Below, piece by piece: positions 44,155 to 53,879 of a DNA stretch of 64,000 nt (position 1 is the stretch's first letter; each line of letters starts with the position of its first letter). The position numbers and the translations under genes are program-made. The stretch covers positions 1,961,501 through 2,025,500 of the forward strand of contig NZ_CP017704.1 in NCBI RefSeq assembly GCF_002243645.1, in the 5' to 3' direction. A model generated the notes under the pieces. The model was not told the DNA's origin and ran no database searches. It saw nothing but the letters and a program-made list of their open reading frames with translations. This stretch comes from Peribacillus simplex NBRC 15720 = DSM 1321 (GTDB lineage: Bacteria > Bacillota > Bacilli > Bacillales > DSM-1321).

Positions 44155-44282
44155 GTCCTTCTCCCATCCAGACTGTACTGTCGGCTTTGGAATCTCACCA
44201 AATCCTGCCTTTAACAGGCTCGCGGGCTTAGAATTTCTTCATCACCGCCGGTTGGGATTTTCACCCGACCCCGAAGGACTAA
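44155..44282 (-). ncRNA. FMN riboswitch (RFN element)
   Basis: On the minus strand the conserved RFN blocks appear in order: 'CCTTCGGGGTCGGGTGAAA', 'ACCGGCGGTGATGAAG', 'AGCCCGCGAGC', 'GGATTTGGTGAGATTCC', 'GCCGACAGTACAGTCTGGAT' and 'GGGAGAAGGA'. The closing CCTTC/GAAGGA pair forms P1. It is followed by an inverted repeat (GCCTAAT / ATTAGGC near 44099-44128) and the terminator at 44031, so FMN binding should stop transcription of ribE-ribB-ribH. Confidence 0.96.
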
Positions 44283-44485
44283 AATAATATGAATCTTTGA
44301 ATATTTTATCACCATAAAGTGAAGATGTAAAATTTCTAACCTTAAATGGTTCAATTGTTACAGGAACTTCCTCTCTTTATGGAAAAATGACCCCCAAGTA
44401 CCCCCGGTGTGCTCCAAAAAGGTTAACCAGGCTAAATATGTGGAATAAGCTTAGCAGGATCACAATTCATACAAGGAGGAAGCCC

Positions 44486-45214
44486 ATGATTATTTCCATC
44501 ATAAACTTGATTTTCTATCTGTTCGTCGTCACGATGAATTTTTTAGCCAATTCCCTGCCATTGAACGGCCAAACATCAGGAGAGATTTCCGATAAACTGG
44601 ATGTCCTTTTCACTCCTGCCGGTTATGTATTTTCCATATGGGGCTTAATCTATTTTCTGCTCGCCATCTGGGTATTCAGGCAGTTTTTAAGTAAACATCA
44701 AAACAGCCCTGCTTATAAGGCATCCTTTCCATGGTTCGCTTTAAGCTGTGTCCTAAATGGCGCTTGGCTTTTGGCTTGGCACTACGAGCACTTTCTGTTA
44801 TCCGTATTCATTATCATTGCTCTGTTTGTTACTTTAGTGGTCATTTATACAAGTATAAAAAAAGTGGAGCACACTACTTTCGACCTATTTCCGTTTTCCG
44901 TTTATACAGGCTGGGTAAGTGTTGCAACCATCGCTGACATTTCTTATTACCTCACCTATATCAAATGGGACGGTTTTGGGCTTTCCAGTTTAACCTGGAC
45001 GATTGTCCTGCTGATTGCAGCAACAATCCTGGCCTTTGTCTTTGCAGGTAAAAACCGGGATTGGTGCTATCCACTCGTATTCGTTTGGGCGTTCATAGGC
45101 ATCGGGATACGAAATATCGCCGCCTATCCGGTAATCACAGACATTTCTTATATCCTGGCAGCCATCACTTTTATCGTATCCATCACCATATTCATTAAAA
45201 ATAGAAGGAACTGA
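44486..45214 (+). CDS. TspO/MBR-family (tryptophan-rich sensory protein-like) membrane protein
   Basis: A 242-residue protein with about seven hydrophobic helices, rich in Trp. 'FTPAGYVFSIWGLIYFLLAIWVFRQFL' and 'SCVLNGAWLLAWHYEHFLLSV' resemble the TspO/MBR core motifs, followed by 'YTGWVSVATIADISYYLT'. It is longer than classical five-helix TspO. Function unknown; porphyrin or pigment binding is a family guess. The ATG at 44486 is preceded by AAGGAGG, better than the longer frame. Confidence 0.75.
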   Translation: MIISIINLIFYLFVVTMNFLANSLPLNGQTSGEISDKLDVLFTPAGYVFSIWGLIYFLLAIWVFRQFLSKHQNSPAYKASFPWFALSCVLNGAWLLAWHYEHFLLSVFIIIALFVTLVVIYTSIKKVEHTTFDLFPFSVYTGWVSVATIADISYYLTYIKWDGFGLSSLTWTIVLLIAATILAFVFAGKNRDWCYPLVFVWAFIGIGIRNIAAYPVITDISYILAAITFIVSITIFIKNRRN

Positions 45215-45230
45215 ATAAGGAATATGGTAG

Positions 45231-46406
45231 TTAAAATGCTTGCTGAAGATCTTGCCAGACGTCCTGCCAAGCTTCAAGGCCAACTGAGAGACGGACCAGT
45301 TGGTCACTGATGCCCATTTGTTCACGCGAATCTTCAGGAATGGCAGAATGCGTCATGGTAGCGGGATGCTGGATCAATGTTTCGGCATCCCCCAGACTGA
45401 CAGCAATTTTGATAAGTTTCAATTTATTGAGGAATTCCTGTGCATTCTGTTTTGTGCCATGCAATTCGAAAGAGATAAGACCGCCGCCATGTTTCATCTG
45501 TTTTTGCATTATATAATGATCCGGTGAAGCATCATCACCTGGATAATATACCTTTTTCACCTTTGGATGTTTCTTAAGTTCATGAAAGATTGCCATTGCA
45601 TTGTCCGAATGACGGTCCATCCTGACAGGCAAGGTCTTTAACCCCCGCAATAGTAACCAAGCATCGAATGGTGAAATGATTCCACCGATATCTTTCTGTG
45701 TAGTCCCAGCTACATGATTCATGAATTCCTTTTTACCGACGACAAGGCCCGCAACGACATCCCCATGCCCGCAAAGATATTTCGTAGCGCTATGAAGGAC
45801 GATATCACAGCCATATTCAAGCGGTCTCTGTAGGTAGGGCGTCGAAAACGTATTATCGACTACGACCGTCACATTATATTCCTTCGCAACTCTCACCACC
45901 ATCTGTAAGTCAATCAATTTCATCGTCGGATTGATCGGGGTTTCTACATATATGCAGGTCGTTTCCGGCCGGATCATATTCCTTACCTGTTCTTCTGTAT
46001 CCATTTCACAAAAATCATGAGTGATGCGGTATTTATTTTTCATTAGCTGCAGAAGGCCAAATGTACAACCATATAACCCCTGTGAGCACAGGATGTGGTC
46101 ATCTGTTTTTGTTAACGCAAAAAGTACTGCTGAAACGGCAGCCATGCCTGAACCGAAAGCAAGGCCAGCTTCCCCGCCTTCCAAAGCGGCAATCTTTTCT
46201 TCAAGCACTTGTACCGTTGGATTTCCAAGGCGAGAATAAATATATCCATCTTCCATACCGGCAAAACGCCTTTCCCCTTGCTCGGCATTTTCGAAAGTGA
46301 ATGTCGAGGTTTGGAATAAGGGTGTTGCCAAGCTTCCTAAATGCTTCTTCGAGTCATATCCTTCATGGATGACTGCAGTTTCAAACTGTTTATACTTTCC
46401 TGTCAT
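45231..46406 (-). CDS. megL: Methionine gamma-lyase (PLP, Cys/Met metabolism family)
   Basis: Breaks L-methionine into methanethiol, 2-oxobutyrate and ammonia, or acts on related thio-amino acids. The PLP lysine is in 'HSATKYLCGHGDVVAG'. 'QGLYGCTFGLLQLM' contains a Cys at the position typical of methionine gamma-lyases (Gly-Cys-Thr-Phe), where cystathionine gamma-lyases have other residues. 391 residues from ATG 46406 after AGGAGGAG. A strong cre-like site lies 55 bp upstream. A general cystathionine lyase activity cannot be excluded. Confidence 0.82.
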   Translation of the reverse strand: MTGKYKQFETAVIHEGYDSKKHLGSLATPLFQTSTFTFENAEQGERRFAGMEDGYIYSRLGNPTVQVLEEKIAALEGGEAGLAFGSGMAAVSAVLFALTKTDDHILCSQGLYGCTFGLLQLMKNKYRITHDFCEMDTEEQVRNMIRPETTCIYVETPINPTMKLIDLQMVVRVAKEYNVTVVVDNTFSTPYLQRPLEYGCDIVLHSATKYLCGHGDVVAGLVVGKKEFMNHVAGTTQKDIGGIISPFDAWLLLRGLKTLPVRMDRHSDNAMAIFHELKKHPKVKKVYYPGDDASPDHYIMQKQMKHGGGLISFELHGTKQNAQEFLNKLKLIKIAVSLGDAETLIQHPATMTHSAIPEDSREQMGISDQLVRLSVGLEAWQDVWQDLQQAF

Positions 46407-46460
46407 ACCGTCTCCTCCTAACCTATGTCTATTGCTATCATATGTCAAAAAACCATATAA

Positions 46461-46474
46461 AGGAAGCGTTTTCA
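46461..46474. promoter_or_regulatory. Putative CcpA binding site (cre) near the megL promoter
   Basis: AGGAAGCGTTTTCA agrees with TGWAANCGNTNWCA at 12 of 14 positions. It lies between megL (minus) and the EamA gene (plus), 55 bp from the megL start. Confidence 0.45.
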
Positions 46475-46572
46475 TTCATGATTATCCCTCATTTATGAAC
46501 TCCTGAATTTAGTAAATATGATATAGTTTAACAATCTAATATTTATAGTTGAAGATTTTGGGAGTGCAAAAG

Positions 46573-47472
46573 ATGAACAAATTCATTTTTGGTTTTCTGG
46601 TCATTTTAACGACTGCTTTAATGGGGTCATCATTCGCAATAGGAAAAATTGGTTTAGCATATACTTCCCCCATGTTACTTGCAGCGATTCGTTTCATCCT
46701 AGCAGGTTTCATCATGGCCATTGTCGTTAAGCTCATCAAGCGCCCGCATCCAAAAAAGATTATGGATTGGACGAAATTGAGTATCATCGGTTTTTTCCAG
46801 ACAGCTGGTGTCATGGGATGCATCTTTGTAGGTTTAAGGACCATTTCAGCCGGGGAACTTTCGATCTTGACATTCATGAACCCATTATTAGTGGTCATTT
46901 TTGGCACGTTATTTCTTAGAACGTTATACACCCTCCAACAATGGTCAGGGGTTTTGCTCGGCTTTATCGGCGTGTTTATCACAATGGGCGCACATCTTGA
47001 TTTGAAGACCGGCACCCTCCTTGGATTGATGTCAGCCATTTCCTGGTCGATTGCAACCCTATTGATGAAAAATTGGGGACATACTTTCGACACTTGGGTC
47101 ATGTCAGCCTATCAAATGCTGTGCGGGGGTATTCTCCTGCTCATTGGATCATTTCTTTTTGAACAGCCCTTTTTCAAGATTACCCAGGCATCCATCATTA
47201 TTTTGTTATGGCTGGCCATCATGGCATCCATCGTTCAATTTTCGGTTTGGTATTTCCTATTACAAAACGGTGATCCAGCAAAAACAAGCGCTTTCCTATT
47301 TCTAGCTCCCTTTTTCGGTGTCCTATCTGGCTACCTCTTGCTGGATGAGCCTGTTCACTGGTATGTTGCAGTTGGAGGATCGCTCATTTTCATCGGCATC
47401 TTTTTGGTTAACTGGGAAGCCCACCATATTCAGGCAGTGGAAAAGGCATGTAGTGTGGATTCTGCAAAATGA
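46573..47472 (+). CDS. EamA/DMT family transporter
   Basis: A 299-residue protein with ten membrane helices in two EamA repeats ('SSFAIGKIGLAYTSPMLLAAIRFILAG' and 'GLMSAISWSIATLLMKNWGHTFDTW'). Such proteins export amino acids or other small metabolites. The ATG at 46573 has GGGAGTG seven bases upstream. It is divergent from megL, so export of a sulfur compound is conceivable but not shown. A terminator-like A run and hairpin follow. Confidence 0.82.
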   Translation: MNKFIFGFLVILTTALMGSSFAIGKIGLAYTSPMLLAAIRFILAGFIMAIVVKLIKRPHPKKIMDWTKLSIIGFFQTAGVMGCIFVGLRTISAGELSILTFMNPLLVVIFGTLFLRTLYTLQQWSGVLLGFIGVFITMGAHLDLKTGTLLGLMSAISWSIATLLMKNWGHTFDTWVMSAYQMLCGGILLLIGSFLFEQPFFKITQASIIILLWLAIMASIVQFSVWYFLLQNGDPAKTSAFLFLAPFFGVLSGYLLLDEPVHWYVAVGGSLIFIGIFLVNWEAHHIQAVEKACSVDSAK

Positions 47473-47548
47473 GCAACTTTCTAATTTTAAATCTTAACGG
47501 GCATTTATAAAAAAAGAGACAGCCGCCATGGCTGTCCCTTTTTCCGAA

Positions 47549-48685
47549 TCATTCATCGACTACGATGTTTCCACCATAGAAGGTTACTCTCGTTAATGGA
47601 ATCTCCAGTTCACGAGCCATTTTTTTCAACTCTCGCTCTTCTCTTTCCGTTACGATTGAAATGACAGTGCCATCTGCACCTGCACGCCCAGTTCTCCCGG
47701 ATCTATGGATATATTGTTCAATGTTGTCAGCCATATCAATATGAACGACCGCAGTAAGACCTTTAATATCAAGCCCCCTTGCCGCTACATCCGTTGCTAT
47801 CAGCATTGGGGATTTTCCGGAACGAAGCTTGCGCAGCGCTTTCTCCCTGTCAACTTTATTGGATTCACCGTGAAGCACGCCCATTTCAATACCTTTATAA
47901 CTCAACTTTTCATGTAAGACGCTCAGCTCTGCTATATCATTCAGGAAGGCAAGGGCCTTCACATCTTTAATTCTTGTGATTTTCTCGAGAATCTTGGACT
48001 TTTCCCGTCTCTCAACAACAAAGTAAAGATGGTCCACCTTTGATTCCATTTTTTCATGCTTATCGACCTTGATCATTTCGGGTTCATTCATGAATCCCCG
48101 GGCCGCTTTTTCCGTTTCCTCTGGCAGGGTCGCTGAAAAAACCATTATTTGCCGGTCTTTTAGCGTAGTTTTAATAATATTATTGATCGTCCCCATATGC
48201 TCCGGAGTGATCAATTGGTCACCTTCATCAAGTACTATCGTCTTAACTTCATGCATCTTCAATTTCTTTTGGGCAATCAATTCGTAAATCCGTCCAGGTG
48301 TCCCAGCAATCACTTGTGGATGCTTCTTCAGTTTGTCCAACTGCCTTTTCACATTAGCACCGCCGATGAATGCTGCACCCGTTATGCCGCTTCCCTCTGA
48401 CCAAATGCGAATTTCTTCATTGATTTGCATGACCAGTTCTCGTGATGATGCCAGAATCAAAGCTTGGGGCGATTTTTTTTCAGGATCTATTTTTTCCAGC
48501 AATGGCAGTAAATATGCTAATGTTTTTCCTGTACCAGTCGGTGATTCGGCCATGATATCTTTTCCCTCGACAATCACGGGAATCGCTTTCGTTTGAATCG
48601 GAGTAAGTTGTCCGAATCCGGACTTTTTCCAGACCTCTTGTATATATGATTTTCTATCGTTCACTAATGCAGGTAATTCGCTCAT
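47549..48685 (-). CDS. cshC: DEAD-box RNA helicase CshC (YfmL)
   Basis: ATP-dependent RNA helicase. Motifs: 'TPIQTKAIPV' (Q), 'ESPTGTGKTLAYL' (I), 'AGTPGRI' (Ib), 'VLDEGDQL' (II, DEGD instead of DEAD), 'VFSATLP' (III), 'LIATDVAARGLD' (V), 'IHRSGRTGRAG' (VI). No C-terminal extension. From ATG 48685, after AAGGAGAACG, it has 378 residues, close to B. subtilis YfmL (376). B. subtilis CshC affects ribosome assembly and cold growth. Confidence 0.9.
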   Translation of the reverse strand: MSELPALVNDRKSYIQEVWKKSGFGQLTPIQTKAIPVIVEGKDIMAESPTGTGKTLAYLLPLLEKIDPEKKSPQALILASSRELVMQINEEIRIWSEGSGITGAAFIGGANVKRQLDKLKKHPQVIAGTPGRIYELIAQKKLKMHEVKTIVLDEGDQLITPEHMGTINNIIKTTLKDRQIMVFSATLPEETEKAARGFMNEPEMIKVDKHEKMESKVDHLYFVVERREKSKILEKITRIKDVKALAFLNDIAELSVLHEKLSYKGIEMGVLHGESNKVDREKALRKLRSGKSPMLIATDVAARGLDIKGLTAVVHIDMADNIEQYIHRSGRTGRAGADGTVISIVTEREERELKKMARELEIPLTRVTFYGGNIVVDE

Positions 48686-48732
48686 ATCGTTCTCCTTTAA
48701 TATAAAACTTTTCCTATCTTTCATAGTACCAT

Positions 48733-50010
48733 TTATTCTTGTCCTGTAGCCAACGGAATACGAATTGTAACCGTCGTCCCTTTGTTTATCTCACTTTCAA
48801 AATGCATTTCCCCCTGAAGGCGATGAACGATCTTCCGGCAAATTGCAAGCCCAATCCCTGTGCCCTTTTCCTTCGTCGAATAAAAAGGCTCACCAATCCG
48901 TTCAAGGCGCTCGGGCACCATACCCATGCCATTATCACTCACGCTGACCACAGCTTGTCCATCGATGATTTGCAGCGATATATCAATCTTCCCATTATCC
49001 TCAATCGCTTCAATGCTGTTCTTGACGATATTGATTATCAACTGTTTAAGTTCAATTGAATCAGCCATAATATAAATCGGTTCGGCGGTTTTAACCCTGA
49101 ACCCCATTTCGATATTATTCAAATTCGTTTCTGCTTTCATCAACGTGAATACCTGTTGTAAACTGTCGGCAAGATCGATCCTGCAAAATGCGACATCCTG
49201 TTTCTTCCCGAGAACCAAAAGTTCACTTGAGATAATATTAATTCGGTCAATTTCCTTCAACATGATATCAGAATGCAGCGGGTTTACTTCCTGGGTCATA
49301 TCCATTAACTGTACAAATCCTTTTAACGATGTCAGTGGATTCCTTATCTCATGTGCGACGGCCGCAGCCAAATGTCCGATAACAGATAGCTTTTCAGACA
49401 TGATCATCAATTCCTCTTCGCGCCGCAATTCAGTAATATCCCTAACGATTGCATATACTCCAAGCATTTCCGCTTGAACGATGATCGGTAAAAAGGTTAC
49501 ACGGATTATCCTTTTTTCATCACTACTATTTTGGATGGTCGTTTCGAATTTTACAGCCTCCCCTTGAAGGGACTGCATAAAGAATACAGAAACTTTATCA
49601 CTTTCATTCCAGTTGATGAGATGATTCGCATTCTTGCCTTTCAAATTGTCACTATTATGACCTAACAGTTTTTCAGCCTCCGGGTTTATCGAAACGACAT
49701 TTCCTTCGAGATTCAGCTCAAGGACACAATCCGGGTTATGCTTGAACAACGACTGATACTGTTCATCCTTCAGTATGAATTCCTGCTGGGACCTCAACAT
49801 TTTCCCCGTCCAATACCTGATTATGAAGTATAGGAAAAGCCCAGTTATGAAAATGAACATCCACCCTTTGGAATGCTGAAACATTGCATATATCTGAACA
49901 TCTGCGTTTGCCTGTGTCATAGAGATGTAATCCGTAACGAAAATCCATAAGACGCCAATGATTATATATATAATAGCCACTTTACATGCAATTTTATGAG
50001 ATTGGTTCAT
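48733..50010 (-). CDS. PAS-domain sensor histidine kinase (sporulation-kinase type)
   Basis: A 425-residue membrane kinase. Two N-terminal membrane helices (about residues 8-26 and 46-66), then a PAS domain ('QSLFKHNPDCVLELNLEGNVVSINPEAEKLLG'), a HisKA dimerisation domain with the phospho-His in 'AHEIRNPLTSLKGFVQLM' and a HATPase domain ('NIVKNSIEAIEDNG', 'DNGMGM', 'GTGIGLAICRKIV'). The HxxRNPLTSLKGF form is typical of Bacillus KinA-E orphan kinases feeding Spo0F; no response regulator is adjacent. Start at 50010 after AAAGGA. Target is inferred. Confidence 0.85.
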   Translation of the reverse strand: MNQSHKIACKVAIIYIIIGVLWIFVTDYISMTQANADVQIYAMFQHSKGWMFIFITGLFLYFIIRYWTGKMLRSQQEFILKDEQYQSLFKHNPDCVLELNLEGNVVSINPEAEKLLGHNSDNLKGKNANHLINWNESDKVSVFFMQSLQGEAVKFETTIQNSSDEKRIIRVTFLPIIVQAEMLGVYAIVRDITELRREEELMIMSEKLSVIGHLAAAVAHEIRNPLTSLKGFVQLMDMTQEVNPLHSDIMLKEIDRINIISSELLVLGKKQDVAFCRIDLADSLQQVFTLMKAETNLNNIEMGFRVKTAEPIYIMADSIELKQLIINIVKNSIEAIEDNGKIDISLQIIDGQAVVSVSDNGMGMVPERLERIGEPFYSTKEKGTGIGLAICRKIVHRLQGEMHFESEINKGTTVTIRIPLATGQE

Positions 50011-50055
50011 GTTTTTTCCTTTGTATTGTTTTTGGTTTATTATTCCCAAATCACT

Positions 50056-50092
50056 CAAAAAAAGCCCTCATGTTTTCAACATAAGGACTCTA
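50056..50092 (-). terminator. Terminator of putP
   Basis: Stem AGCCCTCATGTT / AACATAAGGACT with G-U pairs, followed by a T run on the minus strand, ~80 bp after putP. Confidence 0.65.
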
Positions 50093-50173
50093 TGGATATT
50101 GTACCATATATATTGCATTCATTGTTTTATATCGTTAAAAAATCCAGCAGCATTTTAACTGGAACTTCAATGA

Positions 50174-51643
50174 TCAAGAGAGGTTTTTAATGGCTTGATT
50201 GAATTCTTCTTCTATATCTTTTGTAGGCTTGGCCGATAATAAGCTGAAAACGACCACCGCTATTGAACCAGCGATGAAACCAGGAATGATTTCGTATACT
50301 TCAGCGAACTTATCGATCATATCCCAGACGATCACGGTTGCCGTACCGACAATCATTCCCGCAAGGGCTCCCCATTTCGTCATCCGTTTCCAGTACAGGC
50401 TTAACAGAATGACAGGACCGAATGCCGCTCCAAAACCAGCCCATGCATAACCCACCAATTTAAGGATCGTACCGCTTGGATTAAAAGCCAACAATAGGGC
50501 AATGGCAGATATCGCCAATACACCAAACCGACCTACCAGCACTAATTCCTTATCAGATGCCTTCGGCCGAATGAACTGCTTATAGAAATCATCGGTCAAA
50601 GCACTTGCCGATACTAACAGCTGTGATGCAATCGTACTCATGACCGCTGCTAAAATCGCAGCCAACAAGAAGCCTGTAATTAAAGAAGGAAATAGTTCTT
50701 TTGCTAAAATGATGAAGACGGACTCAGCATTTTTTTCCCCTAAAGGACTGTTTGTCAGGTTAAAATAAGCTATTCCCACCAATCCGGTGAACATCGCTCC
50801 GACGATAGCAAAAATCATCCAGCCCATACCGATTCGCCGTGCACTTTTCAATTCTTTAACAGATGAAACCGCCATGAATCGAACGATTATATGAGGCTGC
50901 CCGAAATAACCAAGCCCCCATGCCAGAAGAGATATGATGCCAATGGTCGATGTTCCTTCAAATGCATGCAATAGGTTCGGGTTAATCGATTTTATTTCAT
51001 TGAAGGTAGGATCCCAGCCACCAATATTTACAATCGTGACAACTGGTACTAGAATTAAGGCAATGAACATAATTGTACCTTGTACAAAGTCCGTCCAGCT
51101 AACAGCCAAGAATCCACCAAATAACGTATAAAGAATAACGACGCTCGCCGTCAGCCAGATGCCCCACCGGTAATCCAAATTGAAAGCCGAGCGGAAAAGC
51201 TCACCGCCTGCTACCATGCCTGAAGAGGTGTAAAAGGTGAAGAAAATTAAAATGACCGATGCTGATACCACTTTTAAGACACGGGAGCCATCTTTAAACC
51301 GATTTCCCAAGAAGTCGGGAATCGTAATCGAATTGCCGGCCACTTCCGTATATGTCCGAAGTCGCGGCGCCACGAATAACCAGTTTAAATAAGACCCTGC
51401 ACACAGGCCGATGACAATCCAGCCAGCACTTAACCCGCTTATGTACATTGCACCGGGAAGACCCATCAACAGCCAGCCGCTCATATCGGAAGCACCTGCA
51501 CTCAATGCAGTTACAGCTGGGCCCAAGTTCCGGCCGCCAAGCATGTAATCGGTTAAGTTGGCCGTTCTCCGATAGGCCAAATAACCAATTAACAGCATGC
51601 CTGCCATGTATATTCCAATTGATATTATAATTCCATATTCCAA
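50174..51643 (-). CDS. putP: Sodium/proline symporter
   Basis: SSS-family carrier importing proline with Na+. The 489 residues have about 13 helices; 'NLTDYMLGGRNLGPAVTALSAGASDMSGWLLMGLPGA' is the PutP N-terminal signature and 'GWDPTFNEIKSINPNLL' , 'GYFGQPHIIVRFMA' follow, as does 'STIASQLLVSASALTDDFY'. It is similar to both PutP (nutrient) and OpuE (osmoprotective); sequence alone does not separate them. AGGAGG precedes the ATG. Single gene. Confidence 0.92.
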   Translation of the reverse strand: MEYGIIISIGIYMAGMLLIGYLAYRRTANLTDYMLGGRNLGPAVTALSAGASDMSGWLLMGLPGAMYISGLSAGWIVIGLCAGSYLNWLFVAPRLRTYTEVAGNSITIPDFLGNRFKDGSRVLKVVSASVILIFFTFYTSSGMVAGGELFRSAFNLDYRWGIWLTASVVILYTLFGGFLAVSWTDFVQGTIMFIALILVPVVTIVNIGGWDPTFNEIKSINPNLLHAFEGTSTIGIISLLAWGLGYFGQPHIIVRFMAVSSVKELKSARRIGMGWMIFAIVGAMFTGLVGIAYFNLTNSPLGEKNAESVFIILAKELFPSLITGFLLAAILAAVMSTIASQLLVSASALTDDFYKQFIRPKASDKELVLVGRFGVLAISAIALLLAFNPSGTILKLVGYAWAGFGAAFGPVILLSLYWKRMTKWGALAGMIVGTATVIVWDMIDKFAEVYEIIPGFIAGSIAVVVFSLLSAKPTKDIEEEFNQAIKNLS

Positions 51644-51799
51644 AAATGAATCCTCCTATTTATAGGTTAATTTTCATCTTGTAAGCTTATCAGAAAAAAA
51701 AACATATGTTAAGAAGTTCTTGCACCTATCAACGATTTCACTTTCAATATAATTAAGAAAATTCATTTTATTAGATTAAATTATTAGGAGGAATACGCC

Positions 51800-53848
51800 A
51801 TGCAATCCTATATCAATCAGCCAGATGGAGTCTTTCCCTCTGTTTGCTCTCTTGACTGCCCTGATCAATGCGGTTTACTGCTGCACAAAAAAGACGGGAA
51901 AATCATTAAAGTTCAAGGAGACCCTGATCATCCAGTCACCAAAGGGAATATTTGCAACAAAGTCCGAAACATGACTGCCCGCCTATATGACCCCAAGCGC
52001 TTAAAGCAGCCATTAAAACGAATCGGTCCAAAAGGAGAAGGGAATTTCGCTCCAATCAGCTGGGATGAGGCCATTGACACAATCACTTCAAAATGGAAAG
52101 ACCTGATCAAAATGCACGGACCGGAAAGCATACTCCCCTACAGCTTTTACGGAAACATGGGCAACCTCAGCGCAGAGGGGATGGATCGCCGTTTTTTCCA
52201 CAAACTCGGTGCAAGCATGCTCGAGCGTTCCATTTGTAACGCGGCCGGCTCAGTCGGATACAGCTATACAATGGGTGGTTCATTCGGCACCGACCCAGAA
52301 GAAACGATTCACACAAAGCTTTTCATCATGTGGGGCATTAACGCTGTGAGCACTAATATGCACCAAGTTACGTTTGCCCAACAAGCCCGAAAAAACGGGG
52401 CCAAAGTAATTGTCATTGACGTACATAAAAATCAAACCGGCAAGTGGGCTGATTGGTTCATACCAATTCTGCCTGGCACCGATAGTGCGCTCGCCCTCGG
52501 ATTAATGCATATTCTATATGCCGAGAATTTAGTCGACCAGCCCTTTCTCGATGAATACACAGTGGGTGCAGCTGAATTGCGCGAACACGTCCGCCAATAT
52601 GATCCTGCGACAGTATCCGCGATCACTGGCGTTCCTATTGATGACTTATATGAATTAGCCAGGATGTACGGCACCACAAGACCATCATTCGTTCGGATAG
52701 GAAATGGCCTGCAGCACCATGACAATGGCGGCATGGCGATACGTACCATTGCCTGCCTGCCTGCACTTACCGGCCAATGGATGGTTGAAGGCGGCGGAGC
52801 CATCAAAGGGAATTCAGGATATCTGGCTTTTAATACAAATGCCTTAAGACGTCCTGATTTATTGCATAATAAAGCTACCCGGACCATTAATATGAACCAA
52901 ATCGGTCAAGCTCTTCTGGAAAAAGAAAACCCGATTCGCTCCATGTTTGTATATGGCTCCAACCCAGCACTTGTCGCTCCGAATGCAAATAAGGTGCAGG
53001 ATGGTCTAATGCGGGAAGATCTATTCACAGTTGTACATGACCTATTCTTAACCGAAACGGCCATGTTTGCTGACCTCGTCCTTCCTGCCACATCATCTTA
53101 TGAAACGGAGGATTTTTATAATTCATACTGGCATAATTACGTACAAATACAAAAACCTGTAGTTGAAAAATATGGCGAGTCAAAATCGAATGTTGAATTG
53201 TTCAAACTGTTAGCCGTTGGAATGGGATTTGGGGAACAAGCATTTAGAGATTCAGAGGAAGATATGATACGGCAGGCACTGAATTTTCCCGATAACCCGC
53301 ATTTAGAAGGCATCACCTATGACACCCTTTCAAGGAATCAATTTGTCAAAGCCAAGATGCAGCCGATGTTCCCAGGCAAACTCCCGACACCAAGCGGTAA
53401 AATCGAACTTTATTCCGAACGGATGAAGCAGCATGGATACGAGCCTTTGCCAACATATACGCCAATCATAAAAGACAGCGACCTGCCATTTTTATTCATT
53501 CCGGCACCTAATCACAATTTCTTGAATTCAACCTTTTCAAATAATGCAAAACATATCTCATTGGAAAAGGAACCGAAACTGCACATGAATGCCGCTGATG
53601 CCAAAACAATGGGGATAGTCACAGGAGATATGGTTAAAATCTGGAACGGTCGCGGTGAATGTTTGCTTACCGCTGCTCCCGGTGAAAATGTGTTACCCGG
53701 CGTTCTTGTCAGCCAAGGCTTGTGGCAGAACACACCTGAAACAAAACAACACATCAATTCCCTTACCCCAGATCGACTCTCAGATATGGGTAATGGCGCC
53801 GTTTTCTTTTCAGGACGGGTGGATCTTGAAAAAGTCCAACAAAAGTAA
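51800..53848 (+). CDS. Molybdopterin-dependent oxidoreductase (YyaE-like)
   Basis: A 682-residue DMSO-reductase superfamily catalytic subunit. The N-terminal [4Fe-4S] ligands are C16, C20, C24 and C52 (C-x3-C-x3-C-x27-C). Then the molybdopterin domains ('SILPYSFYGNMG', 'VRIGNGLQHHDNGG', 'ALTGQWMVEGGG') and a C-terminal dinucleotide-binding domain ('LHMNAADAKTMGIVTGDMVKI'). Cys146 in 'SICNAAG' may ligate Mo. No signal peptide or electron-transfer subunits are adjacent, so it is probably cytoplasmic; substrate unknown. It needs cofactor made by genes such as moeA-mobB. GGAGG precedes the ATG. Confidence 0.88.
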   Translation: MQSYINQPDGVFPSVCSLDCPDQCGLLLHKKDGKIIKVQGDPDHPVTKGNICNKVRNMTARLYDPKRLKQPLKRIGPKGEGNFAPISWDEAIDTITSKWKDLIKMHGPESILPYSFYGNMGNLSAEGMDRRFFHKLGASMLERSICNAAGSVGYSYTMGGSFGTDPEETIHTKLFIMWGINAVSTNMHQVTFAQQARKNGAKVIVIDVHKNQTGKWADWFIPILPGTDSALALGLMHILYAENLVDQPFLDEYTVGAAELREHVRQYDPATVSAITGVPIDDLYELARMYGTTRPSFVRIGNGLQHHDNGGMAIRTIACLPALTGQWMVEGGGAIKGNSGYLAFNTNALRRPDLLHNKATRTINMNQIGQALLEKENPIRSMFVYGSNPALVAPNANKVQDGLMREDLFTVVHDLFLTETAMFADLVLPATSSYETEDFYNSYWHNYVQIQKPVVEKYGESKSNVELFKLLAVGMGFGEQAFRDSEEDMIRQALNFPDNPHLEGITYDTLSRNQFVKAKMQPMFPGKLPTPSGKIELYSERMKQHGYEPLPTYTPIIKDSDLPFLFIPAPNHNFLNSTFSNNAKHISLEKEPKLHMNAADAKTMGIVTGDMVKIWNGRGECLLTAAPGENVLPGVLVSQGLWQNTPETKQHINSLTPDRLSDMGNGAVFFSGRVDLEKVQQK

Positions 53849-53879
53849 ATCCATGTTTGGTAATCAAGATTTGGATATA

